From: a virus
DNA: 64,000 nucleotides
IMG/VR virus record: IMGVR_UViG_3300033150_001569
Location: 1-64,000 of that record
Direction: 5' to 3' (one strand)
Position numbers and translations under genes: made by a program. Position 1 is the first letter of the stretch. The number at the start of each line of letters is the position of its first letter. Below are positions 22,567-31,422 of the stretch, one piece after another. Under the pieces are notes generated by a model. That model had not been told where the DNA came from and did no database searches. It was given only the letters and a program-made list of their open reading frames with translations.

Positions 22567-23568
22567 ATGAGTAATATATTAACTAATGAACAAAAAATGG
22601 CAAAAGATAATTGTATAGCAAAATTTTTAGTAGGTAGTTTGTTGTATGGAACAAATACTCCAAAATCTGATAAAGATTATGTTGGAATTTTTATAGAAGA
22701 TCCTGAATATGTAATTGGAACAAAAAGAGTTGATGAAGTTGATTTTTCAACTAATAAAACTAATAAAAGAAATAATAATAAAGATATAGATACAAAATTT
22801 TATACTTTAAGAAAATTTATAAGTTTAGCAAAAAATAATAATCCTAATATTTTAGAATTATTTTTTGTTCCTAAACAAAATTTATTAGTAACATCTCCTT
22901 ATTGGAAAATTATAGAAAATAATAAAAAATATTTTATAAGTAGAAAAACAAAACATTCTTTTACTGGATATGCAATGAGTCAGAAGAAAAAACTTTTAAT
23001 TAAAAAAAGAAGATTAGAAACTTTAAGAGAATTTAATGAATTAATAGATAAATCAATTAAAAATGGAGCAACCAAAGTAGGAGAAATAACATTAGATTCT
23101 AGTTCAGAATTTATAAAAATATTAGAAGATCCATTTACTAAAAAAGAAAATAAAATAGGTGGAATTAAAGTTGATGATAAAGAATATAATTGGGGAATGG
23201 ATATTAAAAAAATTAAAAATTATGTTGAGTATGAAATTAATCGTTATGGAGGACGTACTAAATATTTGGATGATTATGGATATGATATCAAATTTGCTAG
23301 TCATCTTTTTCGATTATTATATGAAGGTCTTGAAATATTAAAGGATGGACAAATAACATTACCTAGACCTGAAAGAAAATTTCTTCTTGATATAAGAAAT
23401 GGTAATTATAGTTTGGAAGAATTATTAAGAAAAGTAGATGAATTAGAACCATTATTTGAAATGGTATATCTTAAAACTGAGTTACCAAAATGTCCTGATG
23501 ATAAAGGAATATCAAAATTACAAATGCAGTTATATTTTCAATATTGGAAAGATTATGGAAGATGCTAA
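22567..23568 (+). CDS. RlaP-like predicted nucleotidyltransferase, 333 aa
   Basis: The N-terminus has a pol-beta-type nucleotidyltransferase core: FLVGSLLYGTNTPKSDKDYVGIFIEDPEYV, with the GS and D-x-D metal ligands, then DTKFYTLRKFISLAKNNNPNILELFF. This matches the family linked to RNA ligases in bacteria and phages (RlaP). The C-terminal helical half (FASHLFRLLYEGLEIL) is typical. Its role is probably in RNA end modification or repair. GAGGTAG precedes the ATG. It overlaps the CCA enzyme gene. Confidence 0.75.
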   Translation: MSNILTNEQKMAKDNCIAKFLVGSLLYGTNTPKSDKDYVGIFIEDPEYVIGTKRVDEVDFSTNKTNKRNNNKDIDTKFYTLRKFISLAKNNNPNILELFFVPKQNLLVTSPYWKIIENNKKYFISRKTKHSFTGYAMSQKKKLLIKKRRLETLREFNELIDKSIKNGATKVGEITLDSSSEFIKILEDPFTKKENKIGGIKVDDKEYNWGMDIKKIKNYVEYEINRYGGRTKYLDDYGYDIKFASHLFRLLYEGLEILKDGQITLPRPERKFLLDIRNGNYSLEELLRKVDELEPLFEMVYLKTELPKCPDDKGISKLQMQLYFQYWKDYGRC

Positions 23569-24925
23569 AAGAATTCAAAATATATTGATTAATGCTGGAT
23601 TTAATACTTTAGCATGCGGTGGATTTGTACGAGATTATTTATTGAATGTATCATATAAAGATATAGATTTAGCTACAACTGCTAAACCAGAAGAAGTAGA
23701 GAATATATTATTTGATAATAATATTATTACTATTCCTACTGGTTTAAAATATGGTACAATAACTGCTTTATTAAATAATAAAACATATGAAATTACTACG
23801 TTAAGAAAAGATGTTGATTGTGATGGAAGACATGCAAAAATAGAATTTACTAAATCATTTAAAAAAGATGCTAATAGAAGAGATTTTACAATTAATGCAT
23901 TATTTATAGATTTGAATAATAATAAAATATATGATTATGTTAATGGGCAAGATGATTTAAATAATAAAAAATTAAGATTTGTAGGAGATGCTGAAAAAAG
24001 GATTAAAGAAGATTATTTAAGAATATTACGTTTATATAGATTTAAAAGTCAATTAGGATTTGATATTGATAATGATGCTTATATTAAATCTAAGAAATAT
24101 ATTAATTATTTAACTTTTATATCAATTGAAAGAATAAGAAATGAATTATTGAAGTTAATTATAGGAAATTATTTTGATAAAATAGAAACATGGATAATTA
24201 CTTATTTTTTTCCAGAACTTATTCCATCATTAACTTGTTTACAAAATTGTCAATATCATAATCTTAATGTTTTATTTCATACTTTAAAAGGAGTTAATTA
24301 TCTTAAAAAATATAAAGATTCTATATTAAGTTTATCTCATTTATTTCATGATATAGCTAAACCATTATGTAAATCTACAGATGGAGATATATTTGATCAT
24401 TTTTATGAACATGAAATTTATGGAGTTAATGTTGTTAAAAAAATATGTCATAGATTAAAGATATCTAATAAAGATACAAATCGTATAAAATTTTTAGTAA
24501 AAAATCATATGTTATTACATAGTACTAATATAATGAATAAAAGAAGTTTAAGAAAAATATATAATAAATGTTTGGAAAATAATCAAGATATAGAAGATTT
24601 ATTTAAATTATTTTTGGCAGATTTTAAAGGAATGAATAAATATGCTAATGAAAAATTTGAACCTAAAAAAAGAATTAATAAATATAGAGAAATAGTTAAA
24701 GAATTTTCTAAAAAAATAATAAATTCACCTTTATCTGGAAATGAAATAATGCATATTTTAAATATTAAAGAAGGTAAAAAGATAGGAATTGTTAAAAAAT
24801 ATTTAATTAAAGAAGTTATAGATGGAAAATTAAATGAAAATGATAAAGAAAAATCTATTGAATTAATAAAAAGTTTTGATTTTATAAAATTTGAAATAGA
24901 TAATATGGAGGAAATATGTCCATAG
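23555..24925 (+). CDS. cca: tRNA nucleotidyltransferase with HD domain (CCA-adding)
   Basis: ATG 23555 follows TTGGAAAG; the upstream in-frame extension is rejected. The head domain shows LACGGFVRDYLLNVSYKDIDLATTAKPEEV, RRDFTINALFIDL and RILRLYRFKSQLGF, all standard class II CCA-enzyme motifs. A C-terminal HD phosphohydrolase motif (LSHLFHDIAKP, then later His) follows. It would repair or complete 3' CCA ends; the phage tRNAs here already encode CCA, which points to a role in tRNA repair. Confidence 0.9.
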   Translation: MEDAKRIQNILINAGFNTLACGGFVRDYLLNVSYKDIDLATTAKPEEVENILFDNNIITIPTGLKYGTITALLNNKTYEITTLRKDVDCDGRHAKIEFTKSFKKDANRRDFTINALFIDLNNNKIYDYVNGQDDLNNKKLRFVGDAEKRIKEDYLRILRLYRFKSQLGFDIDNDAYIKSKKYINYLTFISIERIRNELLKLIIGNYFDKIETWIITYFFPELIPSLTCLQNCQYHNLNVLFHTLKGVNYLKKYKDSILSLSHLFHDIAKPLCKSTDGDIFDHFYEHEIYGVNVVKKICHRLKISNKDTNRIKFLVKNHMLLHSTNIMNKRSLRKIYNKCLENNQDIEDLFKLFLADFKGMNKYANEKFEPKKRINKYREIVKEFSKKIINSPLSGNEIMHILNIKEGKKIGIVKKYLIKEVIDGKLNENDKEKSIELIKSFDFIKFEIDNMEEICP

Positions 24926-25308
24926 TTTTAAATTTTAAAGATTATTTTCAGTTATATCGTAAATATGAAAAAGAAGAAGAAACTAATGAAAAAGCATTTA
25001 TGAAAGTTATTGAAAAATTTTTGGAAGAAACTGCTAGTACAATTGAAAATCAACCTGGTGGAGTTATTAAAAATGATCAATTGATTAATCTTTTACGTAA
25101 TATAAATTTTAAATGGATTGGATTTTGTAAAAAATTAATTTCATATAGATATCCTATTGATCGTGCTGATATTGAAAAACAAACTAATGGAAAGAAAACT
25201 ATTAAATGGGAACCATATAGAAAATATTGGCAGAATAAAATTTATATGGCATATAGAGTTTTAATTCATAAACAATTTCCTGAAATAAAAAAATATTGGA
25301 GATATTAA
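24916..25308 (+). CDS. Hypothetical protein, 130 aa
   Basis: It overlaps the CCA gene by ten bases with ATGGAGG upstream. FKWIGFCKKLISYRYPIDRADIEKQTNGKKTIKWEPYRKYWQNKIYMAYRVLIHKQF is a conserved-looking basic core. No family recognised. Confidence 0.5.
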   Translation: MSIVLNFKDYFQLYRKYEKEEETNEKAFMKVIEKFLEETASTIENQPGGVIKNDQLINLLRNINFKWIGFCKKLISYRYPIDRADIEKQTNGKKTIKWEPYRKYWQNKIYMAYRVLIHKQFPEIKKYWRY

Positions 25309-25454
25309 TGACTAAGAAATTTGATTTTGATATAAAGGTAACTCAAGATAAAAAAGATTCAACTAAATTAAATATTAGTTATAAAATTCCTTTTATAATG
25401 TGGTTAAGAATTCAATTAAGAAATTTATTTATGAGATATAAAAATGAGAAATGA
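25308..25454 (+). CDS. Small hypothetical protein, 48 aa
   Basis: TAATG coupling to the previous gene and overlap with the next support translation. It has an N-terminal charged segment, then a short hydrophobic stretch (YKIPFIMWLRIQLRNLFM). Possibly membrane-associated. Confidence 0.4.
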   Translation: MTKKFDFDIKVTQDKKDSTKLNISYKIPFIMWLRIQLRNLFMRYKNEK

Positions 25455-26061
25455 TACTTCTTGGAAAGATAAAGTAGGAAAAGATACTAGAAAATATAAT
25501 GATAATATAACTAGATTTTTATTAAGATCATTAGTTAATGATAGATATAATAAAAAGAATTATATATGTTTTCCAGAAATGAGATTAGGTACAGGTTTTA
25601 AAAAACAAGGCAGATTTTCTGATGTTGAGAGTAGGATAGATTTATTTATAATTGATCTATTTCCTAGTCATGATTTAGCAACAACTTCGATAGAAATAAA
25701 AAGTGTGAGGGAAGATTTTTTGAAAGAAAAAAGATATCCACTTAAAATTAGACCTTCAAGATTAGTTAGTAATTATTTATATTTTTGTGTTCCAAAAGGT
25801 ATGGGTGTTGTTAAATCAAAAGATGAACTTCCTTATGAAGCTGGATTAATAGAAATAGATACAAAAGGTAAAACAAGTATAATTGTACCTAGTCCTTGGT
25901 ATGATTGTGATAGACCTAATTGGTCATTTGTAGCTTCTATTTGTCGTAGAGTTAATCGTTTAGAAATGGATATAGAACATTTGGATGAAGAATATAATTG
26001 TATGAATTCAGATAAAATAGAAAAATTTTTAAATGAATATAATTTAGGTGAGAAGCAATGA
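25444..26061 (+). CDS. MmcB-like PD-(D/E)XK nuclease, 205 aa
   Basis: The core ESRIDLFIIDLF...TSIEIKSVREDFLKEKRYP supplies the Asp and the E-x-K of a PD-(D/E)XK nuclease. The following YLYFCVPKGMG...LPYEAGLIEID matches MmcB-like DNA repair proteins. It would cut or process DNA in repair or degrade host DNA. The N-terminal DTRKYNDNITRFLLRSL is a family-typical helix. Confidence 0.7.
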   Translation: MRNDTSWKDKVGKDTRKYNDNITRFLLRSLVNDRYNKKNYICFPEMRLGTGFKKQGRFSDVESRIDLFIIDLFPSHDLATTSIEIKSVREDFLKEKRYPLKIRPSRLVSNYLYFCVPKGMGVVKSKDELPYEAGLIEIDTKGKTSIIVPSPWYDCDRPNWSFVASICRRVNRLEMDIEHLDEEYNCMNSDKIEKFLNEYNLGEKQ

Positions 26062-26756
26062 TTGAAGAAAAATATAAATATAATAAAAATAATATTAGAA
26101 ATGAAAATGGAGAATTATATAAATATGTAACTAATGAAGTATTGGAAGAAATAAAAAATCATAAAGATTATACTTTTAAAAATAATAAATGGAAATATAT
26201 AGGTAATTTAAATTATACTAATAAAAAATATAAAATGCATTTATTAGCTTGTAAAGCATATGCTTCATGGGCTTCTCAGGGTGATAGATGTAATAATAAA
26301 AATAGAATAAGTTATAAATGGTATAAAAAATCATTTAGATTATGGGATAGTAGAACTTTTATCAACTGGTGGATTAATGAATTTTTTAAAAGAGAAAAAT
26401 GGATATGTCCTGTAGTAAGTAGATTTGAGGATAAGGGAAATTATGAATTAGGAAATTGTTGTTTAGAAGAAAAAAGTGAAAATGCTAAAAAAGTAAAAAT
26501 GACAAAAGGAAGATTAAAAGGATTAAAAATAGGTGCTAAAAATAATGCTAAAAAAGTTCGTTTGATAAATATTAAAGATCATAATGATATATTAGAATTT
26601 TATTCTGCTGCTGAAGCAGGTAGAAGTTTAAAGGGAAATAGACATATTGTTAAAAATGCAATTTTACAACAAATTAATATTATTTACAATAACAAAAAAT
26701 ACAAACCAAAATATATTAATAATAAAGTTAAAAATAATAAAGATAAGAAAGAATAA
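26058..26756 (+). CDS. HNH-like/NUMOD1 homing endonuclease family protein, 232 aa
   Basis: Residues 15-50 (ELYKYVTNEVLEEIKNHKDY) are shared with the protein at 32036. The nuclease-like block ACKAYASWASQGDRCNN...LWDSRTFINWWINEFFKREKW...RFEDKGNYELGNCCLEE follows, and a C-terminal NUMOD1-like EFYSAAEAGRSLKGNRHIVKNAI binds DNA. It overlaps both neighbours by a few bases, as if it inserted cleanly between genes. The Gly-Gly-Lys turn of the HNH-like block is degenerate here. Confidence 0.65.
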   Translation: MIEEKYKYNKNNIRNENGELYKYVTNEVLEEIKNHKDYTFKNNKWKYIGNLNYTNKKYKMHLLACKAYASWASQGDRCNNKNRISYKWYKKSFRLWDSRTFINWWINEFFKREKWICPVVSRFEDKGNYELGNCCLEEKSENAKKVKMTKGRLKGLKIGAKNNAKKVRLINIKDHNDILEFYSAAEAGRSLKGNRHIVKNAILQQINIIYNNKKYKPKYINNKVKNNKDKKE

Positions 26757-27376
26757 TGATAGATAAAAATAACATAATATTTTTTATAGATTCAGATCAT
26801 ATAATAACATTTTTTGAAAAATCTTTCTACAAATTTATTAATAAAAGATTAAGAACTAATTTTACATTAGAAGATTTTCAGACAAAACCTGTTTATTATT
26901 TATGGGAATATCCTGAAAAATTTCATTTAACATATGAAGAAGATCGTGATTTATTTCATCAATGGTGTGAAGAAGGTGGATTTAAAAATTTAGAATTTTA
27001 TCCAAATGGTGAATATGTAAATAAATTATATGAAATAGGAATAGTAAATATTATAACTACATTACCAGATAAATTTAAAAATGATAGATTAGAAAATTAT
27101 AAGAAGTTAGGAGTTAAATATCATAATTTTTATTCTACTTATAAAAAATATAAAGTAATTAACGAATATATTTATAAATTAAAAAAAGAAAATAAACTTC
27201 CTGATTATATTTATTTTGTAGAAGATAAACTTTCTAATTTTGATAAAGTAGATATGAGATATGTTGAACCAGTTATTATTAATGCAGGACATAATGCTTT
27301 AAGTGAATGTGATTTAAGATTTGATGATTTAAAAGAATTTTATAATTATATAATTAATAAATTTGGTAAAATATAA
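26756..27376 (+). CDS. HAD-superfamily 5'-nucleotidase-like protein, 206 aa
   Basis: The motif I sequence FFIDSDHIITFFEKSF has the D-x-D pair near residues 11-13. IVNIITTLPDKFKNDRLENYKKLGV is motif II with its Thr, and YFVEDKLSNFDKV is the acidic motif IV. The helical cap after motif I resembles 5'(3')-deoxyribonucleotidases. It could hydrolyse nucleoside monophosphates; the substrate is not certain. Confidence 0.65.
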   Translation: MIDKNNIIFFIDSDHIITFFEKSFYKFINKRLRTNFTLEDFQTKPVYYLWEYPEKFHLTYEEDRDLFHQWCEEGGFKNLEFYPNGEYVNKLYEIGIVNIITTLPDKFKNDRLENYKKLGVKYHNFYSTYKKYKVINEYIYKLKKENKLPDYIYFVEDKLSNFDKVDMRYVEPVIINAGHNALSECDLRFDDLKEFYNYIINKFGKI

Positions 27377-27392
27377 ATAAAAAATAATAATT

Positions 27393-27659
27393 ATGACAGT
27401 TGATAGAAAATTTAGATTTAAAGATATTAAAGAGTATCAATATCCAATTGAGAAAGTAAAAAAAGAAAATAAAAAAGAATATAAAAATTATCATGGACTT
27501 GGTTATATTAAAATTAATGGACAAAAAAGTGGTAAAATAAATGAATTTAAAAAAGTATTAGAAAATGAAGAAATTAAATTTCCTAATAAAGATGAAATAT
27601 CAAGAGAAATACAAAATCAAATTATAGCTAGATATCAGGAAGATTTAAGAAATATATGA
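27393..27659 (+). CDS. Hypothetical protein, 88 aa
   Basis: A small basic protein (MTVDRKFRFKDIKEYQYPIEKV... IQNQIIARYQEDLRNI). No clear ribosome site; it overlaps the next gene by four bases. No family recognised. Confidence 0.45.
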   Translation: MTVDRKFRFKDIKEYQYPIEKVKKENKKEYKNYHGLGYIKINGQKSGKINEFKKVLENEEIKFPNKDEISREIQNQIIARYQEDLRNI

Positions 27660-27928
27660 AAGAGGTTATTATACTAAAAAAAATTGAATATATATTTAAT
27701 GAAAAACAATTATATAGATATGGATTAACAGATTTTATTATTAATAATGAAAAAGAAGAATTAATAAGAAATGTACAAAATATATTTCCAATACCAGATA
27801 TGCAAAGAATAATTGATATTCAAATAGAACAAAATAGAGAAAATGTAGTTACAGAACAAGATTTAGAAATGGTAGCAAGTAATATAAAAAATTTAATAGA
27901 ATTTAAATTTATAATTTATTATATATAA
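27656..27928 (+). CDS. Hypothetical protein, 90 aa
   Basis: ATGA overlap with the previous gene. Mostly charged helices (EKEELIRNVQNIFPIPDMQRIIDIQIEQNRENV) with a hydrophobic C-terminus. No family recognised. Confidence 0.45.
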   Translation: MKEVIILKKIEYIFNEKQLYRYGLTDFIINNEKEELIRNVQNIFPIPDMQRIIDIQIEQNRENVVTEQDLEMVASNIKNLIEFKFIIYYI

Positions 27929-27937
27929 GGGGAAAAT

Positions 27938-28216
27938 ATGAATTTGAATTGGAATGAAATTCATTATTGGAAAATTAAACCAATAAAATTTGAAGAATTT
28001 ATAATTGAAGCAAAAATTAAAATAGAAAATGGAGAAATGCATTGGATAGTATTAGCAACAATTGATAATGAATATAATGATATAAATAATATAAATTATA
28101 TACCAGGAATGATTTATGATACTAAAATTAAAAAAGATGTAACTAATATATTTAATGCAAAAAATGAAATAGAAGAAGAAATTGAATATTTTAAAAATAA
28201 TAAAAAATTTAAATAG
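27938..28216 (+). CDS. Hypothetical protein, 92 aa
   Basis: AAGGGGA precedes the ATG. The sequence is strand-rich and acidic (EFIIEAKIKIENGEMHWIVLATIDNEYN). No family recognised. Confidence 0.45.
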   Translation: MNLNWNEIHYWKIKPIKFEEFIIEAKIKIENGEMHWIVLATIDNEYNDINNINYIPGMIYDTKIKKDVTNIFNAKNEIEEEIEYFKNNKKFK

Positions 28217-28226
28217 GAGATTAAAA

Positions 28227-28691
28227 ATGGAAAAAAGAATTGTAAAAAATCCTTCAATAGTTTCTAAAACATGGGGTAAAGAAATTCATATAATAAACAA
28301 TATTAATAATAATTATTGTGGAAAAATTTTAGTTTTAGAAAGAGATAAATATTGTTCTTTACATTGTCATATTTATAAACATGAATATTTTTATATTGAT
28401 AAAGGTAAAGTTAAACTTCAATTAGTTGAAGGATATATTTATGAAGATTTTGATACTAAAGAAAAGAATATTGGATTACTTGATACTAATAAAATTGAAG
28501 AAATTATTCTTGAAGAAGGAAATGGATTTGTAGTAGATCGAGGATTATATCATCGTTTTATTGGTTTAGAAAATAGTGAAATTATTGAAATTAGTACATT
28601 TGATAGATCAGATGATAATTTTCGCATTAATCCTAGTTATCCTGATGGTGAATTGGATTTGAAAAAATTGGATTTGATAATTAAGAATTAA
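28227..28691 (+). CDS. Cupin-domain protein, 154 aa
   Basis: TAGGAG precedes ATG 28227. The cupin barrel is visible: KTWGKEIHIINN, then SLHCHIYKHEYFYIDKGKVKLQL with three His and one Glu in metal-ligand spacing, and FVVDRGLYHRFIGLENSEIIEIST as motif 2. It resembles sugar-phosphate isomerase-type or mannose-6-phosphate isomerase-like cupins, so a sugar substrate is a fair guess. Confidence 0.7.
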   Translation: MEKRIVKNPSIVSKTWGKEIHIINNINNNYCGKILVLERDKYCSLHCHIYKHEYFYIDKGKVKLQLVEGYIYEDFDTKEKNIGLLDTNKIEEIILEEGNGFVVDRGLYHRFIGLENSEIIEISTFDRSDDNFRINPSYPDGELDLKKLDLIIKN

Positions 28692-28722
28692 AAGTTAATA
28701 TGAATAAATAAAAATATTATTT

Positions 28723-29175
28723 ATGAACATTAAAATTAAAAAATATATCAAACCAATTGTAAATATAAATGATTATAAAATACCTATTATTTTATCACCA
28801 TTTACTTATGCTTTTATTGGTTCATTTTCTAAAGGTAAAATGTTTGAACCAATTGTTATTGATAGTTATGATAATTTAATTAAATATTTCGGTGATAAGG
28901 AAACAAGTACATTTAAAACAGCTAAATTATATTTAAGAACATATTCAGATTATTCTAGTGTTAATAATTCATTAATTGTTTTAATGAGGATACCTAAAAA
29001 ATGTGATATTGATGATTATTGTAAAGCTTATTCTAAAGTTGTAGAAATGACAAATATTAAAATTGATGAATTGGGATTTCCAGATTTAAAATTAAATCAA
29101 TATAAAATAATACAAGGAATAAGAGATTTTGTTTATGAAAATTATTATAAAAATGATATTAGATTAATTTTATAA
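28723..29175 (+). CDS. Hypothetical protein, 150 aa
   Basis: An alpha/beta protein with IPIILSPFTYAFIGSFSKGKMFEPIVIDSYDNLIKYFGDKETS. The phrase recalls the start of tail-sheath proteins in general style, but the length and the rest do not fit. No family is assigned. Confidence 0.4.
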   Translation: MNIKIKKYIKPIVNINDYKIPIILSPFTYAFIGSFSKGKMFEPIVIDSYDNLIKYFGDKETSTFKTAKLYLRTYSDYSSVNNSLIVLMRIPKKCDIDDYCKAYSKVVEMTNIKIDELGFPDLKLNQYKIIQGIRDFVYENYYKNDIRLIL

Positions 29176-29195
29176 TAATTAAATAGGTAATTAAT

Positions 29196-29885
29196 ATGGA
29201 TAAAGAAAAATATAAATATAAAATAGATACTCATGTACATTCTAAAAGTAGTGATGGTGATTTAGATATTTTTGAGCTATTAGATTTAGCTGAAAAAAGA
29301 GGAATGTGTGCATTGGTACTTACTGATCATTTTCGTATTGATACTCCTTCATATTTTCATAATAAAGGAGTATTATATCATTTTCGTAATAAATTAAAGA
29401 ATAGAATTAATATATTTGTTGGAGCAGAAATTGATTCTCCTTTTTATCATCTCAATATATTTGGAGATAGAGCGATTGTTCAATATTATAAAAATATTAA
29501 TAAATTAAATTATTTTCATAAAAAACAAATGATTAATGAATGGATTGATTTATTTATTAAAACTGTTAAAAGAGAAGAAAAAAGTAATGCTAAAATAGAA
29601 TCAGTAGTAATAGTTAATCATCCAGATGCTTATTATTTTGAAAAATATAATAAGAAAGTATATAGAAGATTTTTAAGTATTATTAAACATGTAGAATTTT
29701 CTTATGATTTTAATGCAATTAATTCAGAATTTCATTATTTTGATGGTAAGAAAATAATTTCTACATCAGATGCCCATTATAATGAAGTTGGTAAAAGACA
29801 TATTTTACTAGAACAAAAACCAAAGACTATAGAAGAATTGATGCATTTATTAAAAGGAAATAAATTTTATAATCCGTTTATATAA
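29196..29885 (+). CDS. PHP-domain phosphoesterase, 229 aa
   Basis: DTHVHSKSSDG (H13, H15) is PHP motif I, LTDHFRID is motif II, VGAEID gives the Glu, VNHPDAYYF the later His, and STSDAHYNEVG the final D-x-H. All metal ligands of the PHP fold are present. Stand-alone PHP enzymes hydrolyse phosphoesters, often sugar or nucleotide phosphates. Confidence 0.8.
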   Translation: MDKEKYKYKIDTHVHSKSSDGDLDIFELLDLAEKRGMCALVLTDHFRIDTPSYFHNKGVLYHFRNKLKNRINIFVGAEIDSPFYHLNIFGDRAIVQYYKNINKLNYFHKKQMINEWIDLFIKTVKREEKSNAKIESVVIVNHPDAYYFEKYNKKVYRRFLSIIKHVEFSYDFNAINSEFHYFDGKKIISTSDAHYNEVGKRHILLEQKPKTIEELMHLLKGNKFYNPFI

Positions 29886-29895
29886 AGGAGTAATT

Positions 29896-30336
29896 ATGAT
29901 ACCTAAAGATTATATTAAAAATGTTCTTATAACTGAATCAGTTGATTTTGAAAAAATTGCAAAAAGATTTCAAGATAAAGGATTTTTAAGAATTCTTCAT
30001 GGAGCATGTGGATGTATAACAGAAAGTGGAGAATTGATGGATCAGATTAAAAAGAGTATTTTTTATGATCTTCCATTAGATAGAACTAATGTACTTGAAG
30101 AGATAAGCGATAACCTTTGGTATATCGCAGTAATTTTAGATGAATTAGGAATATCATTTGAACAGGCAATGGAAAATAATATTAAAAAACTTCGTAAAAG
30201 ATATGGTGATAAATGGAATAAAAATGGAGCTTTAAATCGTGATTTAAAAGCAGAAAGAGAAATTTTAGAAGAAGTTAAAATTAAAGATAATAAATGTGAA
30301 AATTGTAATTGTGTAGATAAACAAAGATTATATTAA
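29896..30336 (+). CDS. mazG: MazG-like nucleotide pyrophosphohydrolase, 146 aa
   Basis: AAAGGAG precedes the ATG. The all-alpha MazG core shows CGCITESGELMDQIKKSI (E-x-x-E) and VLEEISDNLWYIAVILDELGISFEQAMENN with the E...D metal set. Such enzymes hydrolyse NTPs or (p)ppGpp-related nucleotides; phage MazG may alter host stringent signalling. A short Cys-rich tail (KCENCNC) is an addition to the usual domain. Confidence 0.8.
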   Translation: MIPKDYIKNVLITESVDFEKIAKRFQDKGFLRILHGACGCITESGELMDQIKKSIFYDLPLDRTNVLEEISDNLWYIAVILDELGISFEQAMENNIKKLRKRYGDKWNKNGALNRDLKAEREILEEVKIKDNKCENCNCVDKQRLY

Positions 30337-30341
30337 ATATT

Positions 30342-30637
30342 ATGAAAAAATAATTAGAAGAATAATAAAAAGTATATTTAATTTAATTTATCAACCTATT
30401 TATGCTATATTAATATTTGTTTCTACTCCAGTTGATATAATTTTATATTTATTATTTCCTAAATGGGATATTAAAACAAATATTAAATATACTAAAAGAA
30501 GATTAAAATATTTAGAAGAAGAATTTAAAGAATTTGATGATGTATGTGATATATGTGGAGGTGAAGATAAGCATATAATTGATTGTGGTGATATTAAAAA
30601 ATGTCATATATGTTTTTTTGGTAATGATTGTCAATAA
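30342..30637 (+). pseudogene. Frameshifted membrane/zinc-binding small protein
   Basis: ATG 30342 is followed at once by a stop. One extra A in the A6 run 30345-30350 opens a frame of about 98 residues: a hydrophobic segment (SIFNLIYQPIYAILIFVST), then a charged linker and cysteine pairs CDIC...DC...CHICFFGNDC. The pattern suggests a membrane-anchored zinc finger. Confidence 0.45.
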
Positions 30638-30638
30638 T

Positions 30639-30788
30639 ATGAAGAAAAATAATAAAAAATTAAAATGTACTAAAAATAAACATATTTGGAAAAATGATAA
30701 AATAAAACTTAATGAATATTGTATTTGTGGAAAAATTAAATGGAGTGATTTGTTTCCTTGGTTAAAAGAAAATAAAAAGGAGAAGTAA
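30639..30788 (+). CDS. Small cysteine protein, 49 aa
   Basis: ATG directly after the previous stop. Basic N-terminus, one CICG pair plus an upstream Cys/His (KCTKNKHIWK), and WSDLFPWLKE near the end. Function unknown. Confidence 0.45.
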   Translation: MKKNNKKLKCTKNKHIWKNDKIKLNEYCICGKIKWSDLFPWLKENKKEK

Positions 30789-31064
30789 ATGAAAAATTTT
30801 ACTAATACTGGAAATGCCAAATATATTTATGATAAGAAAATTTTAGAAACTGCTATTAAAACATGTGATCAAATATTAGATTCATTAGATGAAATACCTA
30901 TGGAGGGAACAGATTTTGCAGAATCAGTTGAAGAAATGATAGGTAATATAAAAATGTATATTCAAGATAGAGATAGAATTACACAAAAACAGTTAGATAC
31001 AATAGAAAATACATTAGAGGGAACGGCAAAATGGATTAATCATAGAGATGAATTTAGGTGGTAA
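30789..31064 (+). CDS. Hypothetical protein, 91 aa
   Basis: AAAGGAG precedes the ATG, which abuts the previous stop. An acidic helical protein (ILETAIKTCDQILDSLDEIPMEG...SVEEMIGNIKMYI). No family recognised. Confidence 0.5.
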   Translation: MKNFTNTGNAKYIYDKKILETAIKTCDQILDSLDEIPMEGTDFAESVEEMIGNIKMYIQDRDRITQKQLDTIENTLEGTAKWINHRDEFRW

Positions 31065-31069
31065 AATAA

Positions 31070-31327
31070 ATGAATAAAATAAGATTTGAAAAAGAAAAAG
31101 GAATAATAAATTTTCTTAAAGGAATAGATTGTTGTGATGATTATAAGACTGATAGAGATGATCAAATTTGTCAATATTGTCATAAATTAATTGACAAAGG
31201 ATCAAATACTAGATTTATACATGGTCATGAGGGTTATCCTACTGGACATGTAATGTATTTGATTCATGAAGAATGTTATTGGAAAGCTATTAATAAATAT
31301 AATGAAAATAAAGAAAATAATAAATAA
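31070..31327 (+). CDS. Zinc-binding hypothetical protein, 85 aa
   Basis: ICQYCHKLIDKGSNTRFIHGHEG...HVMYLIHEECYWKAI supplies C-x2-C and a later H-x2-C, a treble-clef-like zinc site. It may bind nucleic acid. Last gene before a promoter at 31368. Confidence 0.5.
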   Translation: MNKIRFEKEKGIINFLKGIDCCDDYKTDRDDQICQYCHKLIDKGSNTRFIHGHEGYPTGHVMYLIHEECYWKAINKYNENKENNK

Positions 31328-31367
31328 TTGATATATTATTGATTATATTAATTATTTTAATTTATAC

Positions 31368-31396
31368 TTGACTTTTTTAAACATATAGTTTAAATT
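31368..31396 (+). promoter_or_regulatory. Sigma-70-like promoter
   Basis: TTGACT (31368-31373), a 17-bp spacer, then TAAATT (31391-31396), before the exonuclease gene. Confidence 0.5.
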
Positions 31397-31422
31397 TTTA
31401 AAGTTATAATTTGGAGATTTTT

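Noticed and set aside
28723-29175. Tail-sheath fragment
   Set aside because: The phrase AFIGSFSKGKMFEPIVIDSYDN resembles sheath N-termini loosely, but the protein is only 150 residues, lies among metabolic genes, and no further sheath motif follows.
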